Below are positions 1-11,506 of a stretch of 64,000 nt of DNA, piece after piece. The stretch spans positions 318,224-382,223 of the forward strand of contig MU001503.1 in the NCBI GenBank assembly GCA_010093485.1, in the 5' to 3' direction. Source of the stretch: Karstenula rhodostoma CBS 690.94. Lineage: Eukaryota; Ascomycota; Dothideomycetes; Pleosporales; Didymosphaeriaceae. Each line of letters begins with the position of its first letter. Position 1 is the first letter of the stretch. The notes under the pieces were generated by a model that saw nothing but the letters and a program-made list of their open reading frames with translations, was not told the DNA's origin and ran no database searches. The position numbers were made by a program, and so were the translations under genes.

Positions 1-250
1 AGCACTCGGAGAAGTATCCAGAACCGGGTGTTAGCTTTCTGATCGCGACACTCATCTTTTTACCTTTCAAGCCTTCCTTGGTTGACAACAACCTGACCTG
101 CACCCCATGCTGTAATGCTAGGTCAATCTTAGACTGCACCAGATCAACCGCGACAACGTGCTAAATGCCCCTATGCTTCGCTGCACATACTCCGGCAAGT
201 CCTACATGGCCTAATCCAATCACGGGTACGGCGTCATCTTGAGATGAATA
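1..250 (-). pseudogene. Zn-dependent alcohol dehydrogenase (MDR) relic, truncated by the window edge
   Basis: Translating the minus strand from about 240 down to 1 gives the nucleotide-binding half of a medium-chain zinc alcohol dehydrogenase. The Rossmann glycine motif VIGLGHVGLAGVCAAKHRG is followed by HVVAVDLVQSKIDLAL, the typical second strand with an acidic residue for NAD(P) specificity. An in-frame TAG lies between these two blocks, where family members normally have a lysine or a similar residue. No catalytic N-terminal half is visible between 250 and 413. I therefore read it as a decayed fragment rather than a gene. It lies just downstream of the P450 on the same strand and may be the remains of a former oxidative gene pair. 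The 3' part lies outside the window. Confidence 0.6.
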
Positions 251-413
251 GAGGAATCCCAAGTTACGAAAATCAATTTGGGTCACGGTGACAAAAGAGA
301 GGCCAGGCGTCGAGGTCAGCCCAGGAACCTAATCATGAATGTTGAAGCCCACCAAGCCACAAACCAGCAGGTCCAAGTTACGGAAGCGACGACCAAGCCT
401 TTCACTCCCACGT

Positions 414-2291
414 CTACAAGTAGTCTTCCACAGCTTCGAAATCCGCCTTTATAACTTGCACATGCTTCTCGCTCCTGGGCACGAACCTGACTTTAAACGG
501 CTTAGGGCAACACAACAGACCATCTTCGTACGCATCCGTATCTACCTCAAGCTCGTTTCCCTTCTCATCAATTTCGGGCTGGATGGAATAGGCCCACAGT
601 AGACGCGCGATGAGACGCCACTGCGTACGTTCGGCAAGGTGAATACCTACACAGATCCGGCGGCCCGCACCATAAGAATAGTGGTCGCGATTCTCGTAGT
701 CTGGAGACCCCGCATAGGACATTGCTAGAAGTGGACGATCGAGGTAGCGGTCAGGATTGTAGATGTTGGGGTCGGGGTAGAGATTAGAATTGAAGTGAAT
801 ATTGTAGGCTGGGCAAAACACCGTGGAGTCCTTGGGGATAAGGTAACCATCGAACCAGTCGTCGCGGCTCACGCGGACAGGTATCCCTGAGGGGAGACTG
901 ACATCTCGAATTAGTCCAATTGGTCGTGATCGAATAAAAATAACATACACTGGACGCATTCTCATACTTTCCTTCACGATGCAGTTGATGTAAGGCAGCC
1001 CTTTGAAGTCGTCCCACGTTGGCATTCTACGATCGCCACAGACGCGATCGAGCTCTGCTTGTGCTTTCTTTTGTATCCAAGGGTGTTTCGCTAGAAACAG
1101 AATCGATGTCAATACCACTGTCGTAGAGGAGTAAAGTCAGCTGAGAATGGCTCATCCTGGGCGATACGTACTAGTTGACGTGGTGTCTGCAGCTCCTTGG
1201 TGTAGCGTGCCAGTGAAGTTGCTCTCCTGTCGAGGGGTCATCTTGGTATCACTCTTCATCTCACCACTGATCAGCCTATCCGCGAGGGACACTCGATGGT
1301 CGCCCTTCTGGCGTCGCGCCATGACTCGTGATCGCGCCTCGACCCAAATCGAGGTTACAGTATCGAAGCATGTCTTCGCGCGTTTTTTAGAAGGGACGAA
1401 GAACGATGGAATGTAGTTGAGAATTGGGAATTGTTCAATAGGAAGATACGTTCCAGGGGTAGCTAGGAAGTGGTAAGCTCAGTGGTGTCGTTTTGTTGGT
1501 GTGGCAACTGAGGCATATAAAATGGTATCCCTACTCGCAAGATTAATTTGGTCGATAGCATCGTAAACGCCCTGGGGCTCGTCAGTTGCACGATAAATTT
1601 CCTTGTCGGCTCAATGCAGCTCACAATGGCCCAGAAACTATCCACCGTCGGAGCGCGGAACCCGAAGATAACGATACTGGCTACAGAAGCGGTGACTCGC
1701 CGGATGTGGTTGAAGAACTCTGCCGGGGTCTCCAGTATGTCGTGCATCGTTTGACTTGTTCTGCACGGATTAGCTGCCCGCGAGTTTTCGTAGAAGTAAG
1801 GGTATCTCACTCAGCTTCTTGGATTGCCATGATCGTCTCGTCGAGGTTCTTCGGTGACACAATATGAGCGGCTAATTTCCTACTTGCCCTCCACGCCGCG
1901 TTCGCATCCCAGAACGCAAAGTTCTCCTCGAGCGCGGTCATCGTCTGCTGGTCTTTCGGTCGCTCCGAGTATATCGCGCTTCTTTTGTCGAGCAGATCAT
2001 GCACTGTGCGTTTGTCATTCAGGAGGATTAGTGTGCCGGCACCAATCTTCAAAGAGTAGATGCTCCCATAAATGTCGGCCCATTCTTTGAACTTCTTCTC
2101 TACGTTTTGGCCGGGGATTTGATGGGCATTCCCAAGGATTGGGACAAGGCTGGTGACGACGTCAGTGCTAATAATTCCAAGCCAGGTACGTACCGCTTGT
2201 CGCGACTGCCGAATTTGTAGAGAAAGCGGAGGAAGAAGGCAACAACTACCAATGCAGCTAGACCAAAAGCATACCCGACAGACTGGCCCAT
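414..2291 (-). CDS. Cytochrome P450 monooxygenase, OrdA/CYP64-like
   Basis: Membrane-anchored heme-thiolate monooxygenase of the kind used in fungal secondary metabolism; the substrate is unknown. It starts at MGQSVGYAFGLAALVVVAFF, an N-terminal membrane anchor. Six introns can be placed with conserved frame, for example the join giving IQEAETSQTMHD near 1810 and the join giving WAIGVYDAIDQIN near 1570. Visible motifs are the I-helix HQGAADTTS (about 1165), the K-helix ExxR in KESMRMRP (about 960) and the heme loop YSYGAGRRICVG with the cysteine ligand (about 660). The C-terminus resembles O-methylsterigmatocystin oxidoreductase-type P450s (DDWFDGYLIPKDS, PDRYLDRP). No frameshift remains after splicing, so the gene looks functional, with about 510 residues, normal for the superfamily. 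No biosynthetic backbone gene is visible nearby. Confidence 0.85.
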
Positions 2292-3607
2292 TTTGACTCG
2301 GTGAGATGAACATGAGAAAAGCCCACGGAGGCTTTGCGAGGCTATCCTTCTTATACCCATTTTACACCGACCGACTCAGTATATGAACACCCACACGGAC
2401 GTTCTGGGAGTACATTTCGCTAAAGGACCTTGTCAAGGAAATGACCATCTGTTGGTCAATACAAGATTATTGGGGTTCCAAAACATTGATGCCCCTTGCC
2501 CCGTGCTAGCATTCCATGTGCCTAAGCCAAAATGATTGGTTTTCTACAAGCAAAGGAGATGCACGCAGATTACGCAGCACTCAACCCCGCTCCTCTTTCC
2601 TATTCATCGCATCTCTAGCCCTAGTGTTGACCTATAATACAGGGGTGGCTGACGCCAGTACTGAGTACGCCAATCACATGCAGCCCACAAGCATGAAAAT
2701 GTCGCGGTGATCGCTGATAAAGCAAGGATCGAGCGAATTATATATGTTTCCATTACTGGGGCGTTCCTACGTACCTTGGATGGTTAAGCGAACGGTCGTA
2801 TCGGGTGCAGGGCGAAGCCATCTGACCAGAACCCCATGCTAACACGCCTGCAATTTATCTTGTGAGACACTACGATACGTGGAGTAAATCTTCGCTTCAT
2901 CCTTACTTTTCGGTGCGCACTGCCCTCGCTTCAAGCCATGCATCTACACAAGGTTGGTAGCAGCGACCCAAGAGCTCAGCGTCTGCGCTCACGGGACTAT
3001 AGAGGAATCAGTGTAGGTTCAGCGATCCTAATATCAAGTGCTGTGTTTTCGCTCCACAGGACTGGTCGAGTTGAAGTGGGGATTGATGAAAATGTTGGAT
3101 GGACGGACGACAACATGCGACCAGTCGGTGAGGTAGGGGATGTGGTTTTCTGATTGTTGACTCGAACTACAAAGTAGTGTTCCGTAAAGTGATAGACAAA
3201 CATGGACTGCTGTCCAAAAGTGATACAAAAGAAAGCGTTGTGAGTGGATAAACAAGGTAGTGGATTTGCGGCAGCGTGTGTAAATGTTCAACAGCCCCTG
3301 TCTCGTCCCGGTGGGCTCCAGCATACAGCAACACTTCTAAAGGAATTATGACCCTTGTATGCAATTCGAAACAAATTCGCCAGCTTTATGAACGCAGAGT
3401 TTCTACCTTTGACGCTCCCACCACACATGGGAGGCGCGTGCTAGCGCGTTGTAGTCGCGTTTTGGCGCGCTATGACCATATGATCGACGCGAACCCAACA
3501 AAATACTGTCTCATCAGACCATAATCTCATCCTTTGCTCCCCTGAGCCGTGCTGCTCTCAACTCGACAACTGTAGCATCCATTTTCTTGTTGATTATATC
3601 GAACAAC
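2292..3607. other. Intergenic, no gene recognised
   Basis: About 1.3 kb between the 5' end of the P450 and the next gene on the plus strand, so it holds two divergent promoters. The open frames here are short and show no recognisable family or splice-supported extension. No tRNA, repeat array or mobile element is evident. Confidence 0.5.
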
Positions 3608-4870
3608 ATGCCACCGAAAAAGAAGCAGAAGACTGGAGTCGAGCCTGCACATGAGGAGGAACACGAATTCCTAGAGACGCGTAGTAAAACACCTAGCGGG
3701 GCGAGTGGTGAGGGCGAAGAGGAGGGGGATGATGTTGCAGGTGGCCGCAAGGCAGGGCTCGCTACCCCACGCAGTAGAGCCTGTACTGACTCGCAAAGAT
3801 CGCTGATATACCCCCTTACGAATATGTCTGTGTCTACCGCCCAAGGTTCGATTGCAGACTGGCGGTGAACAACGAAGAAAAAGGTGAAGAGAACGAAGAT
3901 GAAGATGAAGAACAAACTGCTTTCAAGGTATACAGGAAGACGAATGACGTGCTGACGAACGAAAAGTTGTTCGCGCCTGCAAGCGACATCCCTGAGTGGA
4001 AGTGGGTGATGATGATGGAAGGTTGGAAGACCTACTGCGAATGGCGAAGGCGATCGAACTATTGCCAACCTGATTATCTCCAGATGTACATCAGCAATGA
4101 CTTCTACGGCTACGGAATCCAGGAGCTACTCGAGAACCTTGTAAGATTGGCGTATCACTTCTTTGGTGCATCCAACTGACCTTTTCTAGCTGATCAAGTT
4201 TGATGCTGCGATCAAGGAGAAGACCGAGGAGGGCAGGATGGCCATGTGGGCTGTCCTTAGCACCACGGCGCTCTGGCTTACGGCGGGCCAAGGGAATGAC
4301 TACATGAGTAAGCGATCATACTTTTACTTCGAACTTAGCTGATCAATCCTAGTGACTGATGATGGCGCCCGCACCGCGGAAGTTTCGGCATTGACGGGAG
4401 CAGCGTTGCTGACCGGACTCGCCTCCATCGAAGAGTCTGGCGAATTGAAGGCCGATTCTAAGTTCCTCGATCTTGGTATCGTCATCACTTCGTTCCTCCT
4501 TTGGGCCAAGGACCACGAAGATTACGGAATCGAAGACGAAGCCGTCGCCTGGCGTGAGCACGCCGTTGCTTACTTCGACAGGAGCGGCCTTGCCTTCGAT
4601 AAGGGTATATCAGGCACGGAGGACCTTTTGAAGAAATTCAGGGGCCAGTCCTCTTCCAAACCCATCGAAATAATAGATCTATGGGGATGGACGCTAAAGT
4701 TTGTCAAGTACGGCATCCTGTATGCAACAAACGGGAAAATCGGCGGCACAAATTACGATATTACGAAAATGACGAGGAAGGAAAGAGCAAGCTACGCTTT
4801 CGACAAGACAGACCCGCTAAAGAACTTCTCCGCCAAAGACATACAGGAGGGCTACCTTGAAATTAAGTGA
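3608..4870 (+). CDS. Uncharacterised protein with basic N-terminus and acidic tract
   Basis: I do not recognise the family. The start MPPKKKQKT follows AACAAC, a good fungal initiation context, and looks like a nuclear localisation signal; an acidic stretch (GEGEEEGDD) follows. Introns 4141-4189 and 4308-4352 are canonical and preserve frame (joins ENLLIKFD and NDYMMTDD). The first intron is less certain: 3865-3935 (GTGAAC to ATACAG) preserves the frame, but it is purine-rich and has no clear branch site. The C-terminal half (after 4353) is helical, with a moderately hydrophobic patch (LDLGIVITSFLLWAK), and ends EGYLEIK. A membrane segment is possible (MAMWAVLSTTALWL, about 4240) but not convincing. 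Treat the N-terminal splice as provisional. No function is proposed. Confidence 0.6.
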
Positions 4871-5165
4871 CCAAGTCGGACTGACAGGCGTTGAAACTAT
4901 TGTGGTTTTTCCCAATGGGTTTCCAGGTCAACCGAAATTGCGGGATGGCAGTTCGCCTCCAGACATTAGGGTGGGACTTTTGTCTCTCATTCTGTGTTTC
5001 TGTGTCGCAGATCAAAAGGCCATGTACCGTAGCCTTGGAACAGTCACTTCCTAAACAAAAATAGCTCGATTTTGAATGCAATTCTATGTCGCATCTATAA
5101 TCTTTCGTGAGCGCTTGACAAGTCAGATCTGCGTTTCGACGATAGTACACAAAACACAAAACACA

Positions 5166-6104
5166 CTACTCGAGCTGCCCGTCTGTCTTGGGTTTCGCCA
5201 GTTTCTCGTTCTCGGTATCCTTGATAACGTCGTCATACTGTGGCCGCGGCAGCTCGAAGATGTCTGTCACCCGTCCATACGTGATTCCACCCAGACGGCA
5301 GATCGGCCTCAATACCTATACCATATCAGCATGTCTCCTTGTTACATGGTCTCTAATGAGTAGACTCACCGCGGGATCAATCAGCACACCCGCCTCGTCC
5401 ACGGCATCCTCTCTGACCCAGAAGTTCACGCCCTCCACAATAACTGTAACGCCCGTCTTCTTCCCGGGCGTAGCTTTGCTCTCCCACTCCATCGACTTCA
5501 CCAGCTTCGCCTCAATGTTGAACACGGCCTCTTGCACCCGGTCCGGCTTGACAATCGAGCTCTTCGCAGGATGCAGCCCGCTGAACGTCCACTCCGACAC
5601 GTCCGCCGGCGCATTCAAGCTCGTGTAGTTCGCCGCCTCGATGAAGTCCTGAGAGATGATGTTCAAAGTGCATTCTTCGGTTTTCAGCAGATTCGCGAGC
5701 GAGTCCTTCGCATTGAGAACCCCGCCGGAAAAGCCCAGCACGAACAGCGGCGGGTCATGGCTGATCATGTTGAAATAGCTGAACGGCGCGAGATTCGTTG
5801 ACTTGCCATCTTCCGAAATCGTAGAGACAAAGCCTACGGGGCGGGGCACGACGCCCGAGATGAGGAGCTTGTAGTTGTGAACCGCGGGCCGACCTTCAGC
5901 GTAGGGGTCGATCTCTCGGTGTTTCTTGGAGAGGCCGGAAGCGTTATTTGCGCCTTGTCCAGGCTTCCAGTCGGGCTTGGGCGTCTTTACAAAGTGCACT
6001 GTTCTGTCTGCCTCGAAGTCTGGGCGCGAGGCTTCGACGCTTTTGAAGTCAGGGTGCGGGTTGCGCTGTATCGCCGCCTCGGCGTCTGCTTTACCTTCTG
6101 CCAT
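5166..6104 (-). CDS. Flavin reductase-like FMN-binding split-barrel protein
   Basis: Member of the flavin reductase-like (DIM6/NTAB type) family, whose members bind FMN and reduce flavin or act as flavoprotein oxygenases. Two exons are separated by a 54-nt intron (5316-5369, GTGAGT to TATAG). Exon 1 carries the split-barrel core: YKLLISGVVPRPVGFVST, then STNLAPFSYFNMISHDPPL, then KDSLANLLKTEECTLNIIS. The join gives LIDPAVLRPICRLGGITYG, matching the family's closing motif. The product is about 294 residues, normal for fungal members. The N-terminal 60 residues are polar and probably disordered. It is divergently transcribed from the alpha/beta hydrolase at 6735, sharing about 630 bp of upstream DNA. 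The true substrate is unknown. Confidence 0.85.
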
Positions 6105-6734
6105 GTGTTCTATTTGCTATCCTACTTTTCTCTTGTCGAAGGGAGAGGCGGTAGAGGGCTTTAGTTGTGTTTGCGGAGGAACGGGTCGACGCCAACAAAA
6201 TTTGTTGCTATGGCGCAACTTGTAGAGACACACTGATTATGTCCCCCGCCACGGAATGATGCCGAGGTGTTCCTACATTTTCCAGTACCGGTCGCGCGGT
6301 AAACCGTCGAGACGTCATCTGTCTGCCGATACTAGCCCTACCCCACCACAGGGACCTACCCCGCTGCGGGTAGCGTCCAAAGCCCATCAGAAGATAAGAA
6401 GTGCTGGATGAAGACAATGCACTGAAGCTTTGAGAGTGCATCCTGCAAATTTGTTTACAAACCTGCCTGTTCAGTTGTGCTGACAAACGTGACGATCGCT
6501 GAGCAAAAGTTGAGCCATTTCGCAGCGCAACACCATCGCAAGCAGCTCGGGTATCGCTCGGAAAAGAAGCAGAGCTTCTTGTGATTACAAACATCGCGAC
6601 AATTGGACCTAAGAGAGAAACAAAGTGTTGAAAAGGTCATCTCCTTTGGGTGATAGATCGACATTGTAGCCATTTTGAACCAGAGGGGTATTTCGCAGAA
6701 CAAGTATAAGTAGACACTGTATGCATAGGAAAAG
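6105..6734. promoter_or_regulatory. Shared divergent intergenic region
   Basis: About 630 bp between two head-to-head genes, the flavin reductase-like gene (minus) and the alpha/beta hydrolase (plus). It must hold both promoters. I see no recognisable operator or repeat; the open frames here lack family features. Confidence 0.4.
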
Positions 6735-7881
6735 ATGGCATCGCAACTTCCAACCATCGACAAACTCAGCATGTCAGACGCCTACCAGACCTACCAGCTT
6801 GGCGACTTCAAGTTGCAGCGCGGAGGGGAGCTTCCGGACGCCTTCATCGCGTATAAGACACTAGGAAATCCTTCTCTCCCAGCTGTAATCTACCCGACAT
6901 GGTACTCCGGACGTGAGTCGAAGTTTGTTGTATCTGATTTCTTCCGCTGACGATGTTACTGCAGTCATATCCGACAATCTGTGGCTCACAGGATCTGATA
7001 AGACGCTTGATCCTTCCAAGTACTACATCATCATTCCAGCTCTCTTCGGTAACGGACAATCAGCTTCGCCCTCGAACAAGCCAGATCTCCGGCCGTTCCC
7101 CGAGGTCACGTTCTACGACAACGTGCGAGCCCAGTATGAGCTTGTCACTAAGCACTTAGACGTTAAGCATGCGAGAGCTGTGCTAGGTTGGAGTATGGGC
7201 GCGGGGCAGACTTTTCAGTGGGCAACGCAATACCCAGACTTCATGGACTTGGTTGCTCCTTTCTGCGGTGCCGCGAAGACCAGCCTGCACAACCAGTCAA
7301 TGCTTGAAGGCGTCAAGTCTGCTTTGTACGCGGCGAAGGGGACTAGCAGCGAGGGCGTCGGCAAACAGCACCTAAGCTCTGACAAGGCCCAATACGCAAG
7401 ATTCAACGAAGACTCCAAGCGGGTTGGACTCAAAGCGCTCGGCCGAGTATACTCCGGGTGGGGATTCAGTCAAGCCTTCTACCGCCAGAAGCTGTATGAG
7501 AGTGCGCTAGGGTTCAAGGACATTGACGACTTCATGGTGAACTTCTGGGAGACGTGGGCTTGTTCGAAAGATCCGGAGAACATGTTGGTAATGGCTAACA
7601 CTTGGCAACTCGGCGACTGTTCGAATCAAGAGCCGTATAACGGCGACTTTCGGAAGGCGATGGAAGGGATCAAGGCGAAGGCGTTGGTTCTCCCGGCTCA
7701 GACTGATCTTTATTTCCCGCCAGAAGACTCGGAGATCGAAATAAAGAACATGAGACCGGGTGTTGGAACGCTCAAGGTCTTCCCGAGCATTTGGGGTCAC
7801 TGGGCTGGGGGTCCCGGAGACAGCAAGGACGATGTGAAGTGGCTAGACGAGCAGTTGCGAGAGCTCTTCGCGAGTGACTAG
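6735..7881 (+). CDS. Alpha/beta hydrolase, homoserine O-acetyltransferase (MetX)-like
   Basis: Alpha/beta-hydrolase fold protein of the MetX-like branch often found in fungi; members are acyltransferases or hydrolases and this one need not act on homoserine. One intron, 6913-6964 (GTGAGT to CTGCAG), joins TWYSG to LISDNLWLTG. The nucleophile elbow is GWSMGAGQ (about residue 128), the acid is probably the aspartate in LVLPAQTDLYFP, and the histidine lies in SIWGHWAGG near the C-terminus, so the triad looks complete. The length is about 364 residues, as expected. The start at 6735 has a strong AAAAGATGG context. It is divergent from the flavin reductase-like gene. Confidence 0.85.
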
Positions 7882-7922
7882 AACCCCACTGCGGGATGGG
7901 TTCCGCTCCATAAATCGATAGC

Positions 7923-8699
7923 TCAGGCTTCGCGGAGTTTAATGGCACCAACAATCTTGAATCGATCTTTGAAGCCCTTGCGTTCAATGACATAGACGCT
8001 ATCGACGAGCCAAGGCAGCTCTTTCGTCTCGCTTTCAATGATGCGATCCGTGACACCCTTGTTGAGCATCCCGCAAAGCTGCGTCTGTTGAGCATCCGTC
8101 TTTGCTTGGCCTAGAGAGAGGTGTGGCACGAAGGGCCGTTGGTCATGATCGCACTCTGCGAACTGTGTCTGAAGAGCCGCCTGCAGGCTGCTGACCAAGT
8201 CGGAAGAGGGCTGCAGCCATACTGTGCGGGAGTTTTTGCTATGAATGAAAGATTTGGGTCCGTCGGTTAGTAGGCTCATGTGGAACGGTTCGATGTGTCT
8301 GGTGATTTCCATGATGCGAGAACGAATGCGCTCTTTCAATTCTGGCAAAGACGAACCTTCGCTTTGCACGGAAGGTCGCTCGAGCAACGGATATATGAGG
8401 TTTATGTGCGGAGGCCAACGCGCGAAATGTGTGTCGTGAACACGCCGCACAGTTTCTATCGGTGCCTGAATATTGGACGGCGGCAGCAGAACGAGCGCGC
8501 TCTTGTGCGATAGACGGGCCGCGGTGGACATGCGAGGATTCAGCCCGGGGGGCGGCATGGCGCGTGTGTGATGTTTTCGTCTGATCTGATGCGTCGAGCG
8601 CGCCGTTGCAGCAGCTGTGGCTGGTGCGCGGGTGGCGCTTGTCGGCTTGGCCTCTGCGCCCGTGAAAGCCAACGGCAGCGACGTGCAACAAAGTTTCAT
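7923..8699 (-). CDS. 2H phosphoesterase / 2'-5' RNA ligase-like protein
   Basis: Member of the 2H phosphoesterase superfamily (LigT, cyclic phosphodiesterase), which hydrolyses or forms 2',5' or cyclic phosphate bonds in RNA or nucleotides. The two diagnostic His-x-Thr/Ser motifs are visible: PPHINLIYPL (about residue 97) and FVPHLSLGQ (about residue 192), spaced as in the family. Here they read HINL and HLSL, so the first motif has Asn rather than Thr/Ser, a variant seen in some fungal members. Translation may start at 8699 or at in-frame methionines near 8558 or 8531; the basic N-terminus before MSTAARLSHK could be a mitochondrial presequence. It is head to head with PAP1 at 8894, only about 195 bp apart. 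Confidence 0.75.
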   Translation of the reverse strand: MKLCCTSLPLAFTGAEAKPTSATRAPATAAATARSTHQIRRKHHTRAMPPPGLNPRMSTAARLSHKSALVLLPPSNIQAPIETVRRVHDTHFARWPPHINLIYPLLERPSVQSEGSSLPELKERIRSRIMEITRHIEPFHMSLLTDGPKSFIHSKNSRTVWLQPSSDLVSSLQAALQTQFAECDHDQRPFVPHLSLGQAKTDAQQTQLCGMLNKGVTDRIIESETKELPWLVDSVYVIERKGFKDRFKIVGAIKLREA

Positions 8700-8893
8700 T
8701 CATTCACCTTTCAGTGCCGCTGCTGATCGCGTCGCCATGTGGGAGCCCTCGACATAGCCCACCACGGCTCAGCACCCCTCCCACGACAACCCGTCCGACA
8801 CGCGCCCAACCCTTCTGCTGCGATCCAGCCGCCAGCGCTCCGCAGCACCTCCGAGCTCTCGCCCGTCTGCACGCCTGCGCTCGATTGCCCCCA

Positions 8894-10827
8894 ATGGACG
8901 GCACCCAGCAACCGAAGAGGAAATGGGGCATCACGCACCCCCTGTCCGAGGCCAAACCGGAGCCAAAGGACCTCAAAGCCAATGAGCAGCTCATCGAGTA
9001 CCTGAAGAGCATCAACAACTTCGAGTCCCCCGAGGGCAATGACCGACGGTACGTGCGATGCTTTGTCTACTGCGCCGCTGCTAACCTACTCTAGGGGCCG
9101 CGTGCTCAACCACCTCCAGAAAGTTACCGAAGAATTCGTAAAGCGCGTCGGCCGCAAGAGGAACCTGCCCGAGTCGACCATCGAAAACTTGGGCGGGAAG
9201 GTTTTCACGTACGGCAGCTACACCATAGGCGTTCACGGTCCCGACTCTGATATCGACACCCTCGTCGTTGCACCCAAGACTGTCGATGTGCACGACTACT
9301 TTGAGGTTTTCCCACCGACGTTCAAAGAGATGTCCGATCCAAAGCTGATCGATAGCTTTGTCGAAGTGCCGGATGCATTTGTGCCCATTATCAAGCTGGA
9401 GTACGATGGCGTAGATATCGATCTGATCTTTGCGTCGCTACCCTCGCAATCGTCGATACCCAGAGACTTCACACTGCTTGACCAGAGCGTGTTGCGCGGC
9501 CTGGATGACCAGACTATACGAAGTGTGAACGGTGTTCGCACGGCCAAGGAGCTACTTGAGCTTGTGCCTCAGGCGCAATCATTCAGGCACGCTCTTCGGG
9601 CGATCAAGGTTTGGGCAAACAAACGTGCCGTCTATGGGTTCGTGTTCGGCTTTCCCGGAGGCATAGCCTGGGCCCTCATGGTCGCTCGCGTCTGTCAGCT
9701 GTATCCTTTTGCATGCGGCTCCACAATTATCGCCAAGTTCTTTGCTCTCATGCAACAATGGAACTGGCCACGTCCTGTCATGCTCAAAGACCTGGAAACG
9801 TCAAATATCCTGAATCTTCAGATCTGGAACCCTTTACAGAACTACGGAGACAAGCTGCATTTGATGCCGGTCATTACTCCCGCTTATCCTTCCATGTGTG
9901 CCACTCACTCTGTAACCCATTCGACTCTTGCAATCATGAAGAAAGAGTTCGAACGCGCAAACTTGATTGTCACATCGATCGCAAGCGGGAACAAGTCTTG
10001 GGCCGATTTGTTTCGACGGCATACGTTCTTCACACATGACCACAAGTATTACCTTAGTGTCATCGTCTCTTCCAACGGTGACAAGGACAAATTTGATGCA
10101 TTTTCCGGAAAAGCACAATCCAAGGTCCGCCTTCTGGCCAAGAACATCGAGAACGGCAATCCCGGTGGCATCGCTCAGCTGCGCGTCTACATGAAGGGCT
10201 TCGATCGAGTCCATCGTTGTGCTAACGATGCGGAGGTCGATGAAGTCAGGAAAGGCAGCCCAAAGTACCAGGTTCTTCCGGCCAAAGCCTCGCAGAGTGC
10301 CGACCAAAAGACGACCGTGTACACCTCCACGTGGTATATTGGCTTGGTAATGGTAGAAGGAGAAGCCAAGCTGAAGCTCGACATTTCCTACCCTGTTGAA
10401 GAGTACAGGCGCTTTGTCGAAGATGATGATGAGGTTTTTGATAAGGATTGCATGGCAACGAAGATTGTGCACACGCGCTGGTGAGTGCGCAACATCAAGT
10501 CGTATACTTACGCTAACAAATGTAGCTTCGACTTGCCTGACGATGTGTTCGAAAAAGGCGAGACCAAGCCCACGAAGCCAGTCAAGCATAAGAAAGACGA
10601 CAAAAAAAAGAAGACCAACGGCACCAAGAGTGCGAAGCGACAATTCGCCGAAACTGGTATCGAAGTGCGTAATCTGCGAGCTGCAAAGAATCCCCGTTTG
10701 ATTTTAAACGCCGTGAGAGGCGAGTCTGAAAATATATACTGACTTTGCGCTAATTTAGGACAGCGAGAAATCCAGCAAGAAGCGAGCCTCAGATGTCAAC
10801 GGTATCCCCAAATCGACCCCTGCATGA
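8894..10827 (+). CDS. PAP1: Nuclear poly(A) polymerase
   Basis: Adds poly(A) tails to mRNA 3' ends in the cleavage/polyadenylation complex. Introns 9049-9094 and 10481-10525 are canonical and preserve frame; a third runs from 10665 (or 10713) to 10758. The nucleotidyltransferase signature is VFTYGSYTIGVHGPDSDID with the two catalytic aspartates, and the third acid lies in YDGVDIDLIFASL. The central domain (FRHALRAIKVWANKRAVYG) and the RNA-binding domain up to FDLPDDVFE follow, then a Lys-rich tail (KHKKDDKKKKTNGTKSAK) that ends TPA. Length about 560 residues, typical of fungal Pap1. Start at ATG 8894 gives MDGTQQPKRKWGITHPLSEA, the conserved N-terminus. It is expected to be essential. Confidence 0.95.
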
Positions 10828-11506
10828 ACATGACAGCAGCTAGATTTATATGTATCTTACGCGGTCCTTTGCAGAAACTGGAACACCACGATCTTCTGAT
10901 AGAATCCTACTCAAAGTTGCAGTTGCACACCCCCGGTTCAATATCAAGACCATCGCTGCCAAGGCCCCCGTGAAGCGCTCAAAGGCAAGCAGCTTCTTGA
11001 ATGACGATCCCGCCACTGGTCTGCGATCCGCCGTCGCGTCCACACGCCGTGTCGCTGCGGCAACTTCAACAACAAAACCAGAAAAAAAGTGGAAAAGGCT
11101 GCCTCACCGCGCCACAAAACCAACTTTAATAGTGACAGGAAATTCGAAAAAACTCGAAAGGGTCCTTCCCAGCACCCGCCCGACTGCGGGCCATTTCCTT
11201 GTGTCGAACGGTGTCGTGCTTGGACAGAGCGGGCGTTTCTTTGTTTCTCATGCATTGGGTGTGGCGAATTGGGAAAAAGGACATCCATGGGCGACCAGAT
11301 CAACATTTTGAGCAATGGGGGGAGGGTTGGGCGGCTTCGTTTTTGCGGACCCTACTTTTGTCTGTCCGTTTGAGGGGCTGGTTAGCATCACACTGGAGGA
11401 GTACATACCTCTCGAAAGTTCAATTTATCCGATTTACAACCATTCGCGTGCCACGTCACCTACATGGAGATGGGTTGTGGCTGATCTGTTGGGTTGATAC
11501 TGGTCA
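10828..11506. other. Intergenic, no gene recognised
   Basis: About 680 bp between the 3' ends of PAP1 (plus) and the RBR gene (minus), so it should hold both terminators. A plus-strand open frame from 10850 has no family resemblance and no splice support. Confidence 0.4.

Noticed and set aside
3514..4068. 184-residue minus-strand open frame with a hydrophobic stretch
   Set aside because: It lies antisense to the spliced gene at 3608-4870, whose codons explain the composition; no family features.
10850..11311. 153-residue plus-strand open frame after PAP1
   Set aside because: No recognisable features; lies in the 3' convergent region between two genes.
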